DNA from: Trichodelitschia bisporula
Lineage: Eukaryota; Ascomycota; Dothideomycetes; Phaeotrichales; Phaeotrichaceae
DNA: 64,000 bases
NCBI GenBank assembly: GCA_010356995.1
Contig: ML996695.1
Span: 815,061 to 879,060, forward strand
Direction of reading: 5' to 3'
Positions 44,133 through 57,100 of this stretch are shown here, piece after piece. Both the position numbers and the translations under genes were made by a program. The notes below the pieces were generated by a model. The model worked only from the letters and a program-made list of their open reading frames with translations, did no database searches and was not told the origin of the DNA. The first letter of the stretch is position 1. Each line of letters starts with the position of its first letter.

Positions 44133-46112
44133 TGTGCCGGATGAGGAGGTAAGAATTTTGACTCGCGGCGGTTATGGAATTCTCTGAAGCTGGTGATGGC
44201 AAGGGGGCGGCAACTGAGAATGCGATTTCGAGTTTGGGTTGTCGAAGGAATGATTCAGGAGCGGCGGTGGACTGGGGAATAGCAGCGTCCTCCTGTGAAA
44301 GAACCAGAAAAATTCCGGTTATTCCGAAGATTAACTCGTGAAAGAACATTCTTCCACTTCCTAGGACGCGTTGATGATCGTATGGCTTGACAGATAGGAG
44401 CCGGACGCATCCAGTTTCGTGACCTCGCATCCAGTTTCGTGACCTCGCGCCAGTTACGTGATCTCGCGGGAAGAGCAAACAATGCTGTAAGAAGCCTCCG
44501 GACCATTGTTTGCGCCGTGTCGCCGATATATAGGCCCAACTTTAAGAATCCATTAGAATAGTCCTAGACCCGCCCTCATGTCTCGAGGTGGGTAAATACC
44601 ACTATGGGACATAGCGACCGCTGGCTGGGCTAGAGAGAGTCAGGAAAAAGCCGGCACAGTCGGGAATATTGCCTATGGTATCAGCTTCTGCTCGGTTTGG
44701 AAAGGATAGAAAGAGGATACTTGAATATATTCGGTTCGGAAGGTGACAAGGCAACGAGGAATAACGATACTGTAGTCGCCGCTTTCAAGCCGACCTGTCC
44801 GCATTTTTGGAGGAAAATCTGCAATTAGCAAGCGCATTATTTGACGCGCATATATAGCAAGGCACGATCGAGAGAACCTCTGAGCAAACTTGACTATCTG
44901 TCGTATTATCTAGGATCAAAAACTTCGTAGCGATTACATACTTAGTCCGTCTTCGCAAGACTCCATTTGGACATGTTGTACGCAATATAGTTGTGGATCA
45001 ACATAGATTCAGCAAAAGTATATGTGAAGAGGTACTTAAATCAGACTCCTTGTGTTGATGACATGAAGTGTCGTCTCCAGCCTTGCCCGTTTGAAGTCGT
45101 ACAGGGGGCATAAGGTTCTTCCGAGCCGAACGACCACCTTGGGCCTCCTTGCCGCAGGTTCACCACGACTTGCACACGACGGAAGAGTGATTGCTTAATT
45201 CAAAGGAGGGCCTGTATATCTGCTGCCGACGGTATCTAGAGACGAAGTACTTCAAGTATATAATTCTAGTTGATCTGTTCAAGTAAACACCGTATCAGGA
45301 GATACGGCGTCCAGGCGACCATCTTACAAGTGCTTGCTGTGTCTGGACTTTTTGGTTGAGTATTCACCATTTGAGGTATGAAAATTCCCCTTTCCCTGGT
45401 CAGTGGATTAATCTTGCTCAGACTTTAATGTGGTTCTCCAATGTCGATCTGAGATTACGCTTCTGCAAATTCTTTACCCACATGCCGGACGATGGCATTA
45501 TATACCGTCTTTCCCGTATGACGTGCTTAGAGGATCAACTATCTACCTTAAGTGCCGGAATTGCTGGCAATGTACTTACTGACGCCCAGTATCAGACGGT
45601 TGAGCTGCTAAGTTTCTCTGCGGGCTATCTCGTCGAACGCCGTCAAGGCGGTCTTGGCAATATGAGGCTGCGAGTTTCGTCTCTCATGGTATGGACTTTC
45701 AGTACGGCCCACATCAGACAAGAAGTCTCCCACACTACATATACCCATAGATCGCTCCTTCCTTCTACGTCCTGGCAGCCAGAAAGTCCTACAATTTTCG
45801 TTAGCTTGGCGACTGCGCACCGCGGTGTTGCTGCTTCGGGGTCTGTGCTTTGGCAGAGGACTCCCCCCTATACCTCCAACTCTCTCTCTCTTTTTCCCCA
45901 TCCCCGAAACTTTCCACACCTGTGTCCGCTAGCTATTTTGCCTCTGCGCACACAACTCTCTGTCACCAAACCTCCCTGTTTCCGTCCCCAAACATTACCA
46001 CGCTCTGTTCACCACCATCTTCTCGCCCCCATTACCACTCTGCCCTTCAAGCGCACACGCTTGACCTCTTGCAGCCCCTCAACTCAACCCACGGTTAAGT
46101 AATCTCCTCAAG
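44133..46112. other. 2-kb gene-poor region with tandem repeat
   Basis: The longest stretch of the window without a credible gene, visibly more AT-rich from about 44640 to 45300 than its surroundings. It holds a 20-bp tandem repeat near 44407. The last 250 bp (45850-46100) are pyrimidine-rich and look like the leader of the DUF7918 gene. A plus-strand frame of 248 codons (45356-46102) begins with TTG rather than ATG and runs into that leader. I see no recognisable transposon protein. Confidence 0.5.
44407..44465 (+). repeat. 20-bp tandem repeat, three copies
   Basis: Two perfect 20-bp copies of GCATCCAGTTTCGTGACCTC at 44407-44426 and 44427-44446, then a diverged 19-bp third copy at 44447-44465 (GCGCCAGTTACGTGATCTC). 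It lies upstream of the orphan gene, about 275 bp from its start codon. Confidence 0.9.
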
Positions 46113-49100
46113 ATGCCGGCAATTGGCGAGATAGACTGCGAGCTGCAGTTCGAGCCCTTCGGGGTGCCTCTTACGGAGATCGACACTCGCCAAAAGGGTC
46201 GTGTCGCGGAAACCTTCATCATGATCCCGCAAGTGCCTCCGTCTTGTGATGGCAGCATGCCGTTTGGCATCCATCTGGACATCGACAACTTTGTCGCGTC
46301 TCCAAAGCTTAGCGCTTGGGTCTTCATCGACGGCAACTTTTGTGGCCGCCATGTCATTGACGTCGAGGCCCGCAAGGACAACAGCTTCGAGTGGGTGTTT
46401 AAATACAAGGCCGTTGATGTCTCGCCTAGTCAGACGCTGAAGCGCGCGCTGCACTTCAGGCCCTTCAATACCAGTATGTTTGACCGTCTCCAACCCCTTA
46501 ATAATGGCGCTAACCCCACCATAGTCTCCGACAAGTCCGGCGAGCTGCCGGCCGACAAGACAACTGTGGAGAATATTGGGACCATTGAAGTCGTCATTCT
46601 TCGCTGCAGTGATGCGATTCAGCGCTTTGCTCACAAGCGCAATGGCTTTTCTACGCCGCAGAAGATGTCCTTCAAGGCTCTTCATGACCATCAACAGCGC
46701 AAGGTCATGGAGGCCGCGGACGAAGACAAGACGCCGCGTAAGCGCATCCTCCTGCACACTTTCTTCCCTTTCAAATTGGGACGGGATCCTCCCGTAGATC
46801 ACCTTGAGGTCGTTCGCCCTACCTGGGGTGATATCTGGACCTCGGATGAGATTGATGATTGGACGGAAGTCGGCATCAAGGCGAATGGAGGCTCAAAGAT
46901 CCCGCGTCCTATTCTGTGGCCCACCCAGGTAGAGATGGCGGAAATGATGCGCATCAACGGCCCTGTTCCTGTGCCTAAGCTGACGCCGCATGGAGCCATT
47001 CCAGTTGAAAAGACTTCGCTGGACTACGTTCAGCGTTCGAAGCTCTTCGGCTTACCGCTGTCGTTTTACGACCGATTTGGCGACAAGATTCCGCGTCATC
47101 GGATGCATTTCTCTGAGGCCGAAAAGTCTCTTGGGGCCGGGCGCTACGAGGTCCGCAAGGCGCCCTCTGACCCGCCTGCTTTCAGCAACGCAGACCATCC
47201 GCATCCAAAGCCCATGCGGCGTCCTAGCTTCACCGGGTCCACGTACCGCTACGTTCCCATCGAGGACACTCCTGGTGCCCGCTATGAGCCGTACGGCCCC
47301 CTTCAACCGGCTCGAAAACTGCGTCCAGCCCACTTCGTTGCCAAGGAGGGTGAATACTCTAGCGATGAGTATAGCTCCTCTAACGAATCTCTTCCACCGC
47401 CTACAACGAAGTCGCGGCCGCGCTCTGGTTCTTACAACAGCCATAGCTCCTCCCATGCCCGCAGTAGGCGCAACTCGGATAACAGCCGGGGCGGATCCTA
47501 CCATGCTCGAGACGGTTCACACGGGCGCACTCGGCGTGGCTCTGCTGACAGTTGGAGCAGCTCGCATCACGGTCGGAGCAGCTCGCAACATCGTCGTGGC
47601 GGCTCGCACCAGGGTCGGACTGGATCCCGTCATCGTCGGAGCGGCTCTCATCATGGCCGCAAGAAGAAGCACAAGAAAACCCATAAGAGGAAGGAGTCCA
47701 AGACGAAGTCGCGCCGTAAGCATCGTCGCTACGAGAGCGAGGAATCTAGCAGCGACGAGTCCTCCTCCGAAGAGTCCAAATCAGGTTCTCAAGAGAGCTC
47801 TGAATACGATTCCGATTCTTCTGACTCAGGTCCGGTCGCCAAGTACTCGGATAAGTGGATGGAACAACGCCGTAAGGAGCGTCTCGCAGATGGGCGTTCT
47901 AGGGTTTTCGGCAAGCACAAATTTGAGGAACCGAAGCGGGAAAAGACGAAGTCGCACAAGTCAAAGAAGCATCACCGCGAAAGCTCGTCGCATCGTCGTC
48001 GGTCCCAGTACGATGGCAGCGATGAATACGACGAAGGGGAAATCATGGACATTCCTCAGCTTGATGGAGGTGATGAAGTTCGCCGTAGGCGCGAGGACTC
48101 TTACCAGAAATCAGCGCTCAAAGGTCAGTCCAAGTCTGGAGAAATTAAGGCACAGCATCTGCCTCACTTTTTGTTTCGCCAGAATCTGGCCAAACAGGGG
48201 CGCCTCTCTGAGATTGATGATTGCTTTGGCCATCATACAACGCCGTTGCCCGGCAGCTTCACCGACGACAACGCGGCTCTTTCCGTAGAAGGCGAAGGGG
48301 AGCAGACTGAGGCCAATGTCGACGCTAAAGCGAAAGCTCCTGAGGCTGTTCCCGTTCAGCTAGGAAAATTTGGTTTCGTCGAAGTTGTGGAATATCCTTC
48401 CACAGACATTGTGCGCTCTCTTGCTGCCAGGGCTGAGAAGTCCCCAGCTGAGACTGTCAAGCCTCGATCCATAGAGTCTGCGGACCTTGCATTTCGTTCT
48501 GTTGAGCATGGTACTTTCAAACACTACATTATGATATGGTATGTGACAGATTTTGCTAACAACCCTTAGGTGTTCTCAAGAAACCGCGCAAGGAGTCCTT
48601 TGATGAGGAGACCAGCTCCGGATCCGATACGGAAGTTGAGGATGAGCATCCCAAGGGCTGCCGTTGCCCGGATTGTATCTCTTCCCTCATCACGCAAGAG
48701 CCTCGCATTGGCATGCTTCCGATTATCGGTGTGGTCCCGAAAAATGTGGCCGCTAAGCCTTTCTGTGTGTCTACTTCTGTTCCTGACGATCCTGCTCGCC
48801 AGGCTCCTGTCTATTACACTCCTGCTCACCAGGCTCCTATTCGTGACACTATTCTCCACGACTTTCCCGCCCAAGAGCTTGGTATCGACGATGCTCGCAA
48901 GTACTGGGAAGAAATCTACAATACCCTGCTCTACCAGGACGAACTGGCCCGCAACCCGGAGAACCATCACATCGTCGAACCGACGCGCGACTTTCCCCCG
49001 GAGCCTCTTCATAACATAAAGGCCTCGGTTACCTTCGCTAAGGGCGTCAGCCATCAAGTTCAAGCTCGCTCCGGCAAGCTGGAGCCTCGCCCCGAAATCC

Positions 49101-51851
49101 CGGAAATGGAGTACTGGGATACGATGGACAAGCCGTACGCGGCGTTCCGCTTCAAGTACCGCACTGCAGGTGAGGTCGAAACCTTAACTGTCCGTTCTTT
49201 CTGCTAACCTCAATAGCTGAGCTCCAAGAACGCTTCGGTAATCTCACTGAGATGGCGGGGAAAGCGGTTCCCAGCGTCCAGAAATTTGCGATCGACACTC
49301 CGAAGGCATACGAAGTTCTTCTTCAGGGCCACGATAATCGCGTCGAGGCAAGTGTCTGACCTCTCCTTTTTTCCCCATGCCCAACTTCCCACATTTCACA
49401 TTCCCCTGAACGTCGCCTAATCCCTCCTGATCCTCAAACTAAATCCCCATACCCCTCTTAAGCATAGTTACCAACACCCCCCACGGTCACCTCGGCCCTT
49501 CCAACCCCCATATGTATCCTAGATATGAAGAAGATATCCGCTGCACGTGCTCGAAAGATTGAGGTGAACTCCGTCACAAACTAAACCTCTAATCCAAGCG
49601 TACTTGGCTGTGGATCTGATATCATTTCTTGTCCCATATCGGTTGGGGGTTCACGTTCGATATACTTGCTTCTTCACATTCCTACAAATTAGACTGCATA
49701 AACAATTGCTAACGTTTGCTCTAGGAAACCTTGGAAGAAATTCAAGAGCGCCTCAACTTCTGGCGCAGCAACTCCCGTGCCAACACTGCTCGCAAGACGC
49801 AAACCAAGAAGGATCCTAGCCGTGCCGCACATCACCAGACTGAAAAGCGCGAAGGTGAGCGTCAGAACCTGGAGCCGCGCACTCAGGACCTTGGCGACCC
49901 GGCCAGCCACCCTCAAGACGCCAAGGAGTATCATCAGTCCGTGATCCAGTCGGTTATAGCTGCGACTCGCATGGTTAGGAACAATGAGGTTGAATCGCCA
50001 CAGGAGCGCGAGCGTGTTCTGATTAAGGCTCTTGCGGACAGTCTGAATTTTCACCTTCAGCAATCTGCTCCTGAGTCGAATGGATCATCAATGGCAGCTG
50101 GGCTGGCTAAAGAGAAGGCCGAAAAGTCGCATGAGCAGCCGGCCACCAAGACCACGGGAACTGATGATTCTTTGGTCTACCGCAAGCAGTCTCGCACGGT
50201 GAAGTTCAGCGGGACGAAGAGCAACGGTGCCGAGGAGGATTCAAAGCCTTCCGAATCAAAGGCTGAATCTAGAGAGGAACCTGGTACCCGCAATCGGCGC
50301 TACCAGGGGAGCGGGTCCCTCCCTGTTCCACATACACCAAACTCCCGCGTATTTCCGGCCCGCGTCGTGACCCCGATGGTTTCTGTTGGCGCGTGGCCTT
50401 CAAAGGAGAACACGCCAAACCTCCCTCAGTTGCCAAATGTGGATGAGTCGGACCCTAAGGGTACCAAAGAGGTCCCCAAGTTTCAAATCACCGAGGCGCC
50501 CACCCAGTACTCGAGCAGCAACAATATGGTGTCGACTGAAACGACTACCCAGGTCGAGGGAAAGCCCGTCCGCAAGGTCCTGGAAGTCATCCCAGTCAAA
50601 GAGACGACAACAGTGACCCTTCAATCTGAAGGTAAAACCGAGGCAGTCCCCAAGGAGATAAAGGTCACTAGACATATTCAGGTTGTTCAAGAATCGTCGG
50701 CCACGCCTCGGCGCCCCATCCTCCTGCGGTCTGGCTCCACCAGCAACATCAAGAAGTCGGTTAAGATGCGGGATCCTCTGACAGAGTACCGGACGATCGA
50801 ATCCGACGACCACTCTGGGCCCTCGAAAGGCAGCTCCACAGGCATTGAACGGAAGGCGCTCTATTGGGGCGAAGGCGTGAAAAAGTCCGAAATCCTGTCA
50901 CTCGAACTTCAAGATGTCAAGGGTCTTGATGATGAAGAGAGCATCTTCAACCGGAGCCCTGGTCCCGAGAGCGAAACCCCTAGCAAGCCGTCTGCGGCCC
51001 GTACCGGCAAGTACCAGGTTGTCCGCAACCAGAAGCGGCGCCTCTCAGCTGCCGGGAAGAATAACCTTGACGAAGAGACTAAGGCGCTCAAGCTGCGCAA
51101 GGCTCAGGAGCATGCTGAGTTCATGGCTCAGCACCTCGACACAGACGATGAGGAAGACATGATTCGAACTCGCCTGGATTTTGGCATGGGTGTCATCTCG
51201 CCGTTGCATTTCACTAGGGTTGTCGAAGAGCCCGAGACTCCTCTCGCGGAGCGCACAAAGCAGTTCGAGCCGAAGCCTGTGCCGGCACAACACAAGTTGG
51301 TTTCTAGAACTAAGGGCGACACCACGCCTCTTCCTGTTCCAAATCCGGGCGCCTGGCCCCACTCTCCCACCCCCGGCACTCTCATCATTCCAGCTGGTAG
51401 CACGGAACCGGCGACTGCTAAGGCTCTGAATGACAAGTTGAAGAAGCTTACACAGGACAAGGCTGATACCAAGGAAGCCGGGCCTGCGGCGACCCAGTCG
51501 AGCGAGAATGGTGCGCAAGAGGCTGGTGACGAGCCCGATAATTTCTTCCAGGCGTTCACTCTCAAGAAGAGAAAACAGAAGAAGGCGAAGGTTCAGGTTG
51601 CTCCGGCTGCCCCCACTGCCGCTCCTACAGCCGCTCCCACTCCTACTCCGGCTGCTACTCCGGCTGCTACTCCGGCTGCTACTTCGGCTGCTGCTCCGGC
51701 TGCCACTGAGCCGTCTACTACTGCCCCTGGTCCATTTGACAATGGCGATGACAAGGGCGATGACAAGGACAAGGACGATAAGGATGAGTGGGATACATGG
51801 GAGACGTCCAACGTGGGCAAGAAGAAGAAGAAGAAGAAGAATCGGAAGTAA
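46113..51851 (+). CDS. Giant DUF7918 / Arg-Ser-rich protein
   Basis: Five exons, 46113-46473, 46525-48510, 48570-49169, 49217-49347 and 49725-51851, give 1734 residues. The first 220 residues match the fungal DUF7918 domain as I remember it (GIHLDIDNFVASPKLSAWVF, IDGNFCGRHVIDVEA, IGTIEVVILRC). Residues about 400-640 are a disordered Arg/Ser/His/Gly tract with RRGGSHQGRTGSRHRRSGSH-like repeats, then KKKHKKTHKRKESKTKSRRK and acidic Ser clusters, resembling SR-type nuclear proteins. A later Cys motif is GCRCPDCI, and a soluble segment around ARKYWEEIYNTLLYQDELAR precedes helical EETLEEIQERLNFWRSNSRA. The C-terminus has Ala/Pro/Thr repeats and ends in eight lysines before NRK. Intron 4 is 377 bp with a GC donor (GAG then GCAAGT). 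If retained, the frame ends within four codons. Function unknown; nuclear location is inferred. Confidence 0.8.
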
Positions 51852-52283
51852 TCTGCCATTGCTTCCCGTCTTGTTAGTTCCCAGGGAGGGGTGTGTGGCT
51901 TATCTGGTGCTCTGGATCCCGACTACTTTGTCGACTTCCTGTCCGGCTTCGGGCGGGGGGTATGAGTAGTTTTGAGGAAGGGGGATTCATGTGCTGCGTG
52001 CTTCTACTTGGGACCTTGTGGGCGGTTGATGATTGCAGGTTTGCGGATGATTTGAGTTTACAAAAATGCTGGTGGTGCTCTACTTATTGTACAGTATGGG
52101 CAATGGTTGTGGGTACTGAGAACAACCTGCAAGTTTGTCAAGATTTAGCCTGTAGTACTTAGTAATGGAAATGTTCATCAGCGCTTCGAGTAGCATGCAT
52201 GTGATGATTTTGCATTGATTCATGGCGAGTAGCATTTCTAGCTAGGCACCTCAAACCTCCTTTTAGAACCACAACTCAGGTCT
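51852..52283. other. Convergent 3' flanks
   Basis: 432 bp between the stops of the DUF7918 gene and TRM5. Terminators presumed; nothing else recognised. Confidence 0.4.
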
Positions 52284-53778
52284 CTACAACTCGGGTATCG
52301 GCCGGTGAGCAACCTCGAATGGAAGGCGGAAAGTCGCACAGAACATCCTCTTCCCGGGCGCCACATCTCGGACGTCCCAAATTTGAACCTCGCCCTCCTT
52401 CTCCTCATCGCCAGGCTTAAACTTAAACTCCAGCTGCCGAGAAATCTCATCGCAAATGTGTTGGAACGCAGCGGCATTATCGTCTTCTTTTGCGTCAAAG
52501 CAATACACATGGATTTTGGGCATAGGCTCTGAAGGCGGGATCTGAGCAAGAGAGTAAGCGCCGATGAATGATGGCAAGAACGTGATGGCAGTAGCTGGAA
52601 GGTTCATGACAAAGTGGTTAAAGACCTTGGGTTGGCGATAGGTCTTCATCTGAGGACGTTCTTTCTTCGACCTTGAGACCTTGGTCTGAAGTTGGACAGA
52701 ATGGTCAGAGTGGTAGAGTTCAGCGACTGCCTCCCGGATGAACATCCGACCATCTCGGTTGTAGGGACGGACAAATTTGTCAACTTTGTTCCTTGTGATG
52801 TTGGCCTCCAGGCTGGCGTAGCTTTCCGGATTAAGGTCATTGGCCCAGACGAACACCCGCCTCTTGCCGGCTGGGACAGCAAATGGTCCCACTCCGGCCA
52901 TGACGTCACATACAACATCACCTTCCTTGAAGGTGCTGACAAGCCGTCCGTGCTCGGTGTGCAGACGGCTGTTCCAGTACACATTGGCGTAGTTGAAGTG
53001 GAAGAAGCAATCCTGTTCTTTGACTTCGACGTTCAAGTCGTCTGGTCCTGCGAGCACCTCGTATGAAAATGTACGGTACTCACTCTCCTCGCCTACGGTG
53101 TCAATTTTGTTGATGACTGTCCTTATGTTGCCGCCCTTGTCGAGGATCACCTGACCGATCAAGTGTTTGTATGGGAGGAACGGTTCACGGAGATTGAGAT
53201 GCGCTGACGACGTTAGACCTGCGCGAGCGCTGGAAGGGTTGACTGACCCACGTGCCCAACTACCGTGAAGCCAGTTGGCAGATCTTTCTGCTCGTCGAGA
53301 GGCAGAATAGAGCTCATGATATCGCCTGCAGAATATCAGCATCTCGTCGAAGCGGGCAGCGGAGGAGCTTACGGTAGGACCAGTAGTCATAGTCAAGCTC
53401 GAGATCATAGGGTATGACCCCAACACGCTGGGATTCCACAAGTTCGGTCACTGTTTTACCCCACGTAGACGAGTCTGGCTGCTACAATCAGCGCTGCTAC
53501 GTGATATTGCACGTGTCTGTACCGTTGGCTTTGATATCCGGACGCAGCAAGATACATCTCCGACCCTCCTTAGCCAACTCCAGGGAAGGATCTTGAGTCA
53601 CGTTCATAAGACGGTCCATGCCCAAGGCGTCATGACTCCGCTCTAGATCCTTTCGACATTGCGCAATGTGTTTGTTGTTGAATATACGTGCGGCGGAGAT
53701 GGCAAAGGTCTTTTTGAAAAATGCACGATCTAGTGTCCGCATCGCGCGGTTGACGGGAGGGAGAAGTTTTTCGGCCAT
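52284..53778 (-). CDS. TRM5: tRNA (guanine37-N1)-methyltransferase TRM5
   Basis: Makes m1G at position 37 of tRNAs, preventing frameshifting; acts in nucleus/cytosol and mitochondria in yeast. Exons 53778-53523, 53474-53373, 53325-53248 and 53203-52284 give 451 residues. Joins rebuild IKANDSSTWGKTV, DYDYWSYRDIMSSILP and TVVGHVAHLNLREPFLPYK. The Rossmann SAM site is VCDVMAGVGPFAVPAG with NDLNPESYASL; the catalytic-loop motif reads NHFVMNLPATAITFLP. The N-terminal exon encodes AMRTLDRAFFKKTFAISAAR, basic and amphipathic enough to serve as a mitochondrial signal, which fits dual targeting but is not proof. Acceptor of intron 1 is the CCAG nearest the exon; a closer TAG would bring a stop. Confidence 0.95.
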
Positions 53779-54191
53779 GTTGAAGCGCAAAAGGCCGAGA
53801 TCAGCTCAAAGAAAGATATATTCTCCGGCGTTGGGGTGTAGTTGAAAAAAGCGAGGGCAAGGCGGCGGGTGGAAGCTTTTCGGACAGTTGACTCTTTGTA
53901 ACGTGATGCGGGAGAGCAGGGATGCTAAACGCCATAAACGCCCGGGAACGCCTAGGATGCCTAAAAGCCGCATGGCAGCAACTGCGGCGCGGCAAAGAAA
54001 TATACCTTACCTGACCTTAATTTACCCCGGAATCACTTAACCAGCGACACTCCCGCGCCTTCTTCGCGCAGCTCGACGCGACAATTCACCTCTGCTGCTC
54101 CGGGAGATGGTCACGTAGCCTCTCGTCTTGCTGCGCGCTCCACACACCGCTCGAAACGCTCACCCCGCGGGTCCCGCCCGCCGAGTACACC
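53779..54191. promoter_or_regulatory. Divergent promoter, TRM5 and kinesin-3
   Basis: 413 bp between divergent starts, carrying both promoters. AT-rich near 53990-54040, GC-rich next to the kinesin start. No specific motif assigned. Confidence 0.5.
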
Positions 54192-57100
54192 ATGGCGACC
54201 GGCGGAGGCAACATCAAGGTGGTGGTGAGGGTGCGACCCTTCAACAGCAGAGGCAAGTGTCGCGCGATATACAGTGTGCAAAGCTCGCGATAGCTGACTG
54301 GCGGCTGCAGAAATCGAACGCGGGGCAAAATGTATCGTGCAGATGAAAGGCAAGCAGACGGTCCTCCAGCCGCCCGCCGTTGGGGACTCGCGCAGCAAGA
54401 ATTCCAAAGCAATACTGGAAGGAGCCAAAACCTTCGCCTTCGACAAGAGTTACTGGTCCTTTAATCGCACCGACCAACACTTTGCGGGGCAAGATGACCT
54501 CTTCAACGACCTCGGACGCCCCCTGCTCGACAATGCGTTCCAAGGTTACAACAACTGTATCTTCGCGTACGGACAGACCGGGTCGGGCAAGTCATATTCT
54601 ATGATGGGATATGGGCAGGAATTCGGCGTCATTCCGCGGATTTGCAAGGACATGTTCGAGCGCATAGAGGAGGTACAGCGCGACAAGAATCTAAGCTGCA
54701 CGGTCGAGGTGTCATACCTCGAAATCTACAACGAACGGGTGCGCGATCTGCTCAACCCGACGACGAAGGGCAATTTGAGGGTGCGCGAGCATCCCTCTAC
54801 TGGACCATACGTGGAAGACCTCGCGAAGCTTGTGGTCAGGTCGTTCGCTGAGATTGAGAATCTCATGGACGAGGGTAACAAGGCTAGAACTGTCGCGGCT
54901 ACCAACATGAACGAGACATCCAGTCGCTCACATGCGGTCTTCACCTTGACTTTGAGCCAAAAGCGCCACGACGTCGAGACAAAGATGGATACCGAGAAGG
55001 TCGCAAAGATCAGCTTGGTTGATCTTGCTGGTTCCGAGCGCGCCACGTCGACCGGTGCGACTGGCGCTCGCTTGAAAGAGGGCGCCGAAATCAACCGCTC
55101 GTTGTCGACGCTCGGGCGAGTCATTGCGGCTCTGGCGGATTTGTCTTCCGGAAAGGTGGTGGGAAAGAAGAAGAACGCATCTATGGTTCCGTACCGAGAC
55201 TCTGTTCTCACCTGGCTCTTGAAAGATTCCCTGGGAGGTAACAGTCTCACAGCGATGATTGCTGCCATTTCGCCAGCCGACATAAATTTTGAGGAGACGC
55301 TCTCGACACTGCGCTACGCCGATTCAGCCAAGCGGATCAAGAACCACGCAGTTGTAAACGAGGATCCGAACGCGCGCATGGTTCGCGAGCTTAAAGAAGA
55401 GTTGGCGCAGCTGCGGGCAAAGCTCGGTGGCGGTGGATCGGCGATTGGCATGCCAATGGAAGAGCAATATTCGTCGGATACACCGCTTGAGCAGCAAATG
55501 GTTTCCATCTCACAACCAGACGGCACGATCAAGAAGGTGTCCAAGGCCGAAATCGTCGAGCAGCTGAACCAGTCGGAGAAGCTGTACCAGGAGATCAACC
55601 AAACATGGGAGGAGAAGCTCCAGAAAACCGAGCTCATTCACAAAGAGCGGGAGGCCGCCTTGGAAGAGCTTGGTATCAGCATCGAGAAGGGCTTCGTGGG
55701 TCTGTCGACACCGAAGAAAATGCCGCATCTGGTCAATCTTAGCGACGACCCCTTGCTGGCCGAATGCTTGGTGTACAACCTGAAGCCTGGGACGACGACT
55801 GTCGGTCATATCGAAACATCGTCGACGGCGGAGATCAGACTGAACGGATCCAAAATTCTTATGGATCACTGCTCGTTCGAAAACGTCGACGGCATTGTCA
55901 CAGTGGTCCCTCGCGAGGGTGCTGGCGTCATGGTCAATGGGGAGCGAATTGAGAAGCCTAAGCGTTTGCGCAGCGGTTACCGAATCATCCTCGGAGACTT
56001 TCATATTTTCCGTTTCAACCATCCACAGGAGGCTCGGGCCGAGCGTGCGGAACAGAGTAGTCTGCTCCGGCATTCAGTCGCCGCCAGTCAGCTAAGCGGC
56101 ATAGCATCTCCCCGTCCTGGGCATGAGCGAAATACTAGCGTTATCTCGCGCGCGGACTCTGACTACGACTTCGACAGCCCGTCACGTGCACTTTCTCCAC
56201 AGCCCCGCAATGGGAGAGACTCGGACTGGTCCTTTGCCCGTCGTGAAGCTGTTACGGCAATTCTGGGCCCCGGACAGAAAGTCTCTGATCTCGCGGACGA
56301 CGACCTTGATGTCCTCTTTGACGATCTGCTGCGCGTGCGAGCAACGCGCAAAGGTAAGACGGAGAATCGAATATTCGAAGTCGAAGACGACAGTGATTCC
56401 GTCACCTCGTATCCAGTGCGAGAGAAGTACGCCTCGAATGGCACAATAGATAACTTCTCGCTTGACACTGCGCTGACGATACCCTCCACCCCACAAGCAG
56501 GCGAAGAGGACAGCCGGTTACGTCTCGTGCGCGAAGATATGCAGAATCAGCTAGAGAAACAAAAAGAAGAATACCAAGCGAAGCTCAAGTCGGCTGAGGA
56601 AGCACATGTTGAAATCGAGGAGATCCGAGCTGAGAAGGCAAAGATGGAAGAGAACCTTCTTACACTGAAGGAAGAGATGCAGAAGCAGCTCCAGGAGCAG
56701 AAAGAAGAGATGCAGCGCCAAAAGGAGGAGTTCGAACGCCAACTCTCCGAGCTGAAGCCCTCCGAGCCCCAAGAGGAAGGACCGCCGGAGCCAACTCCAC
56801 GACAGATTGAACAAGCGCGGAATGTCATCCAACGCTGGCAGCAGCGGAGATACGTTGGCATGGCAGAGAAGATCCTCCAAAATGCGGCACTGCTCAAGGA
56901 AGCGCAAGTGATGAGCCAACAGATGGAGAAGCAAGTGGTTTTCCAGTTCTGCATCGCCGACGTTGGTCACACATTTGCCTCGTCGTACGACCTTGTTCTG
57001 AACGGTATTCCGGGTGAAGAAGACGAGGACCTTGATTTAGCCCCCAAGCCCTGCGTGGCGGTGAGAGTGATCGACTTCAAGCACAATGTCGTCCATCTGT

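Noticed and set aside
45356-46102. Plus-strand open frame of 248 codons upstream of the DUF7918 gene
   Set aside because: It starts with TTG, its second half is pyrimidine-rich leader-like sequence, and nothing in it resembles a known protein. Most likely the 5' leader of the next gene.
47052-47504. Antisense and alternate frames inside the DUF7918 gene
   Set aside because: Repeat-rich Arg/Ser codons leave other frames open; the plus-strand frame joins cleanly at all introns.
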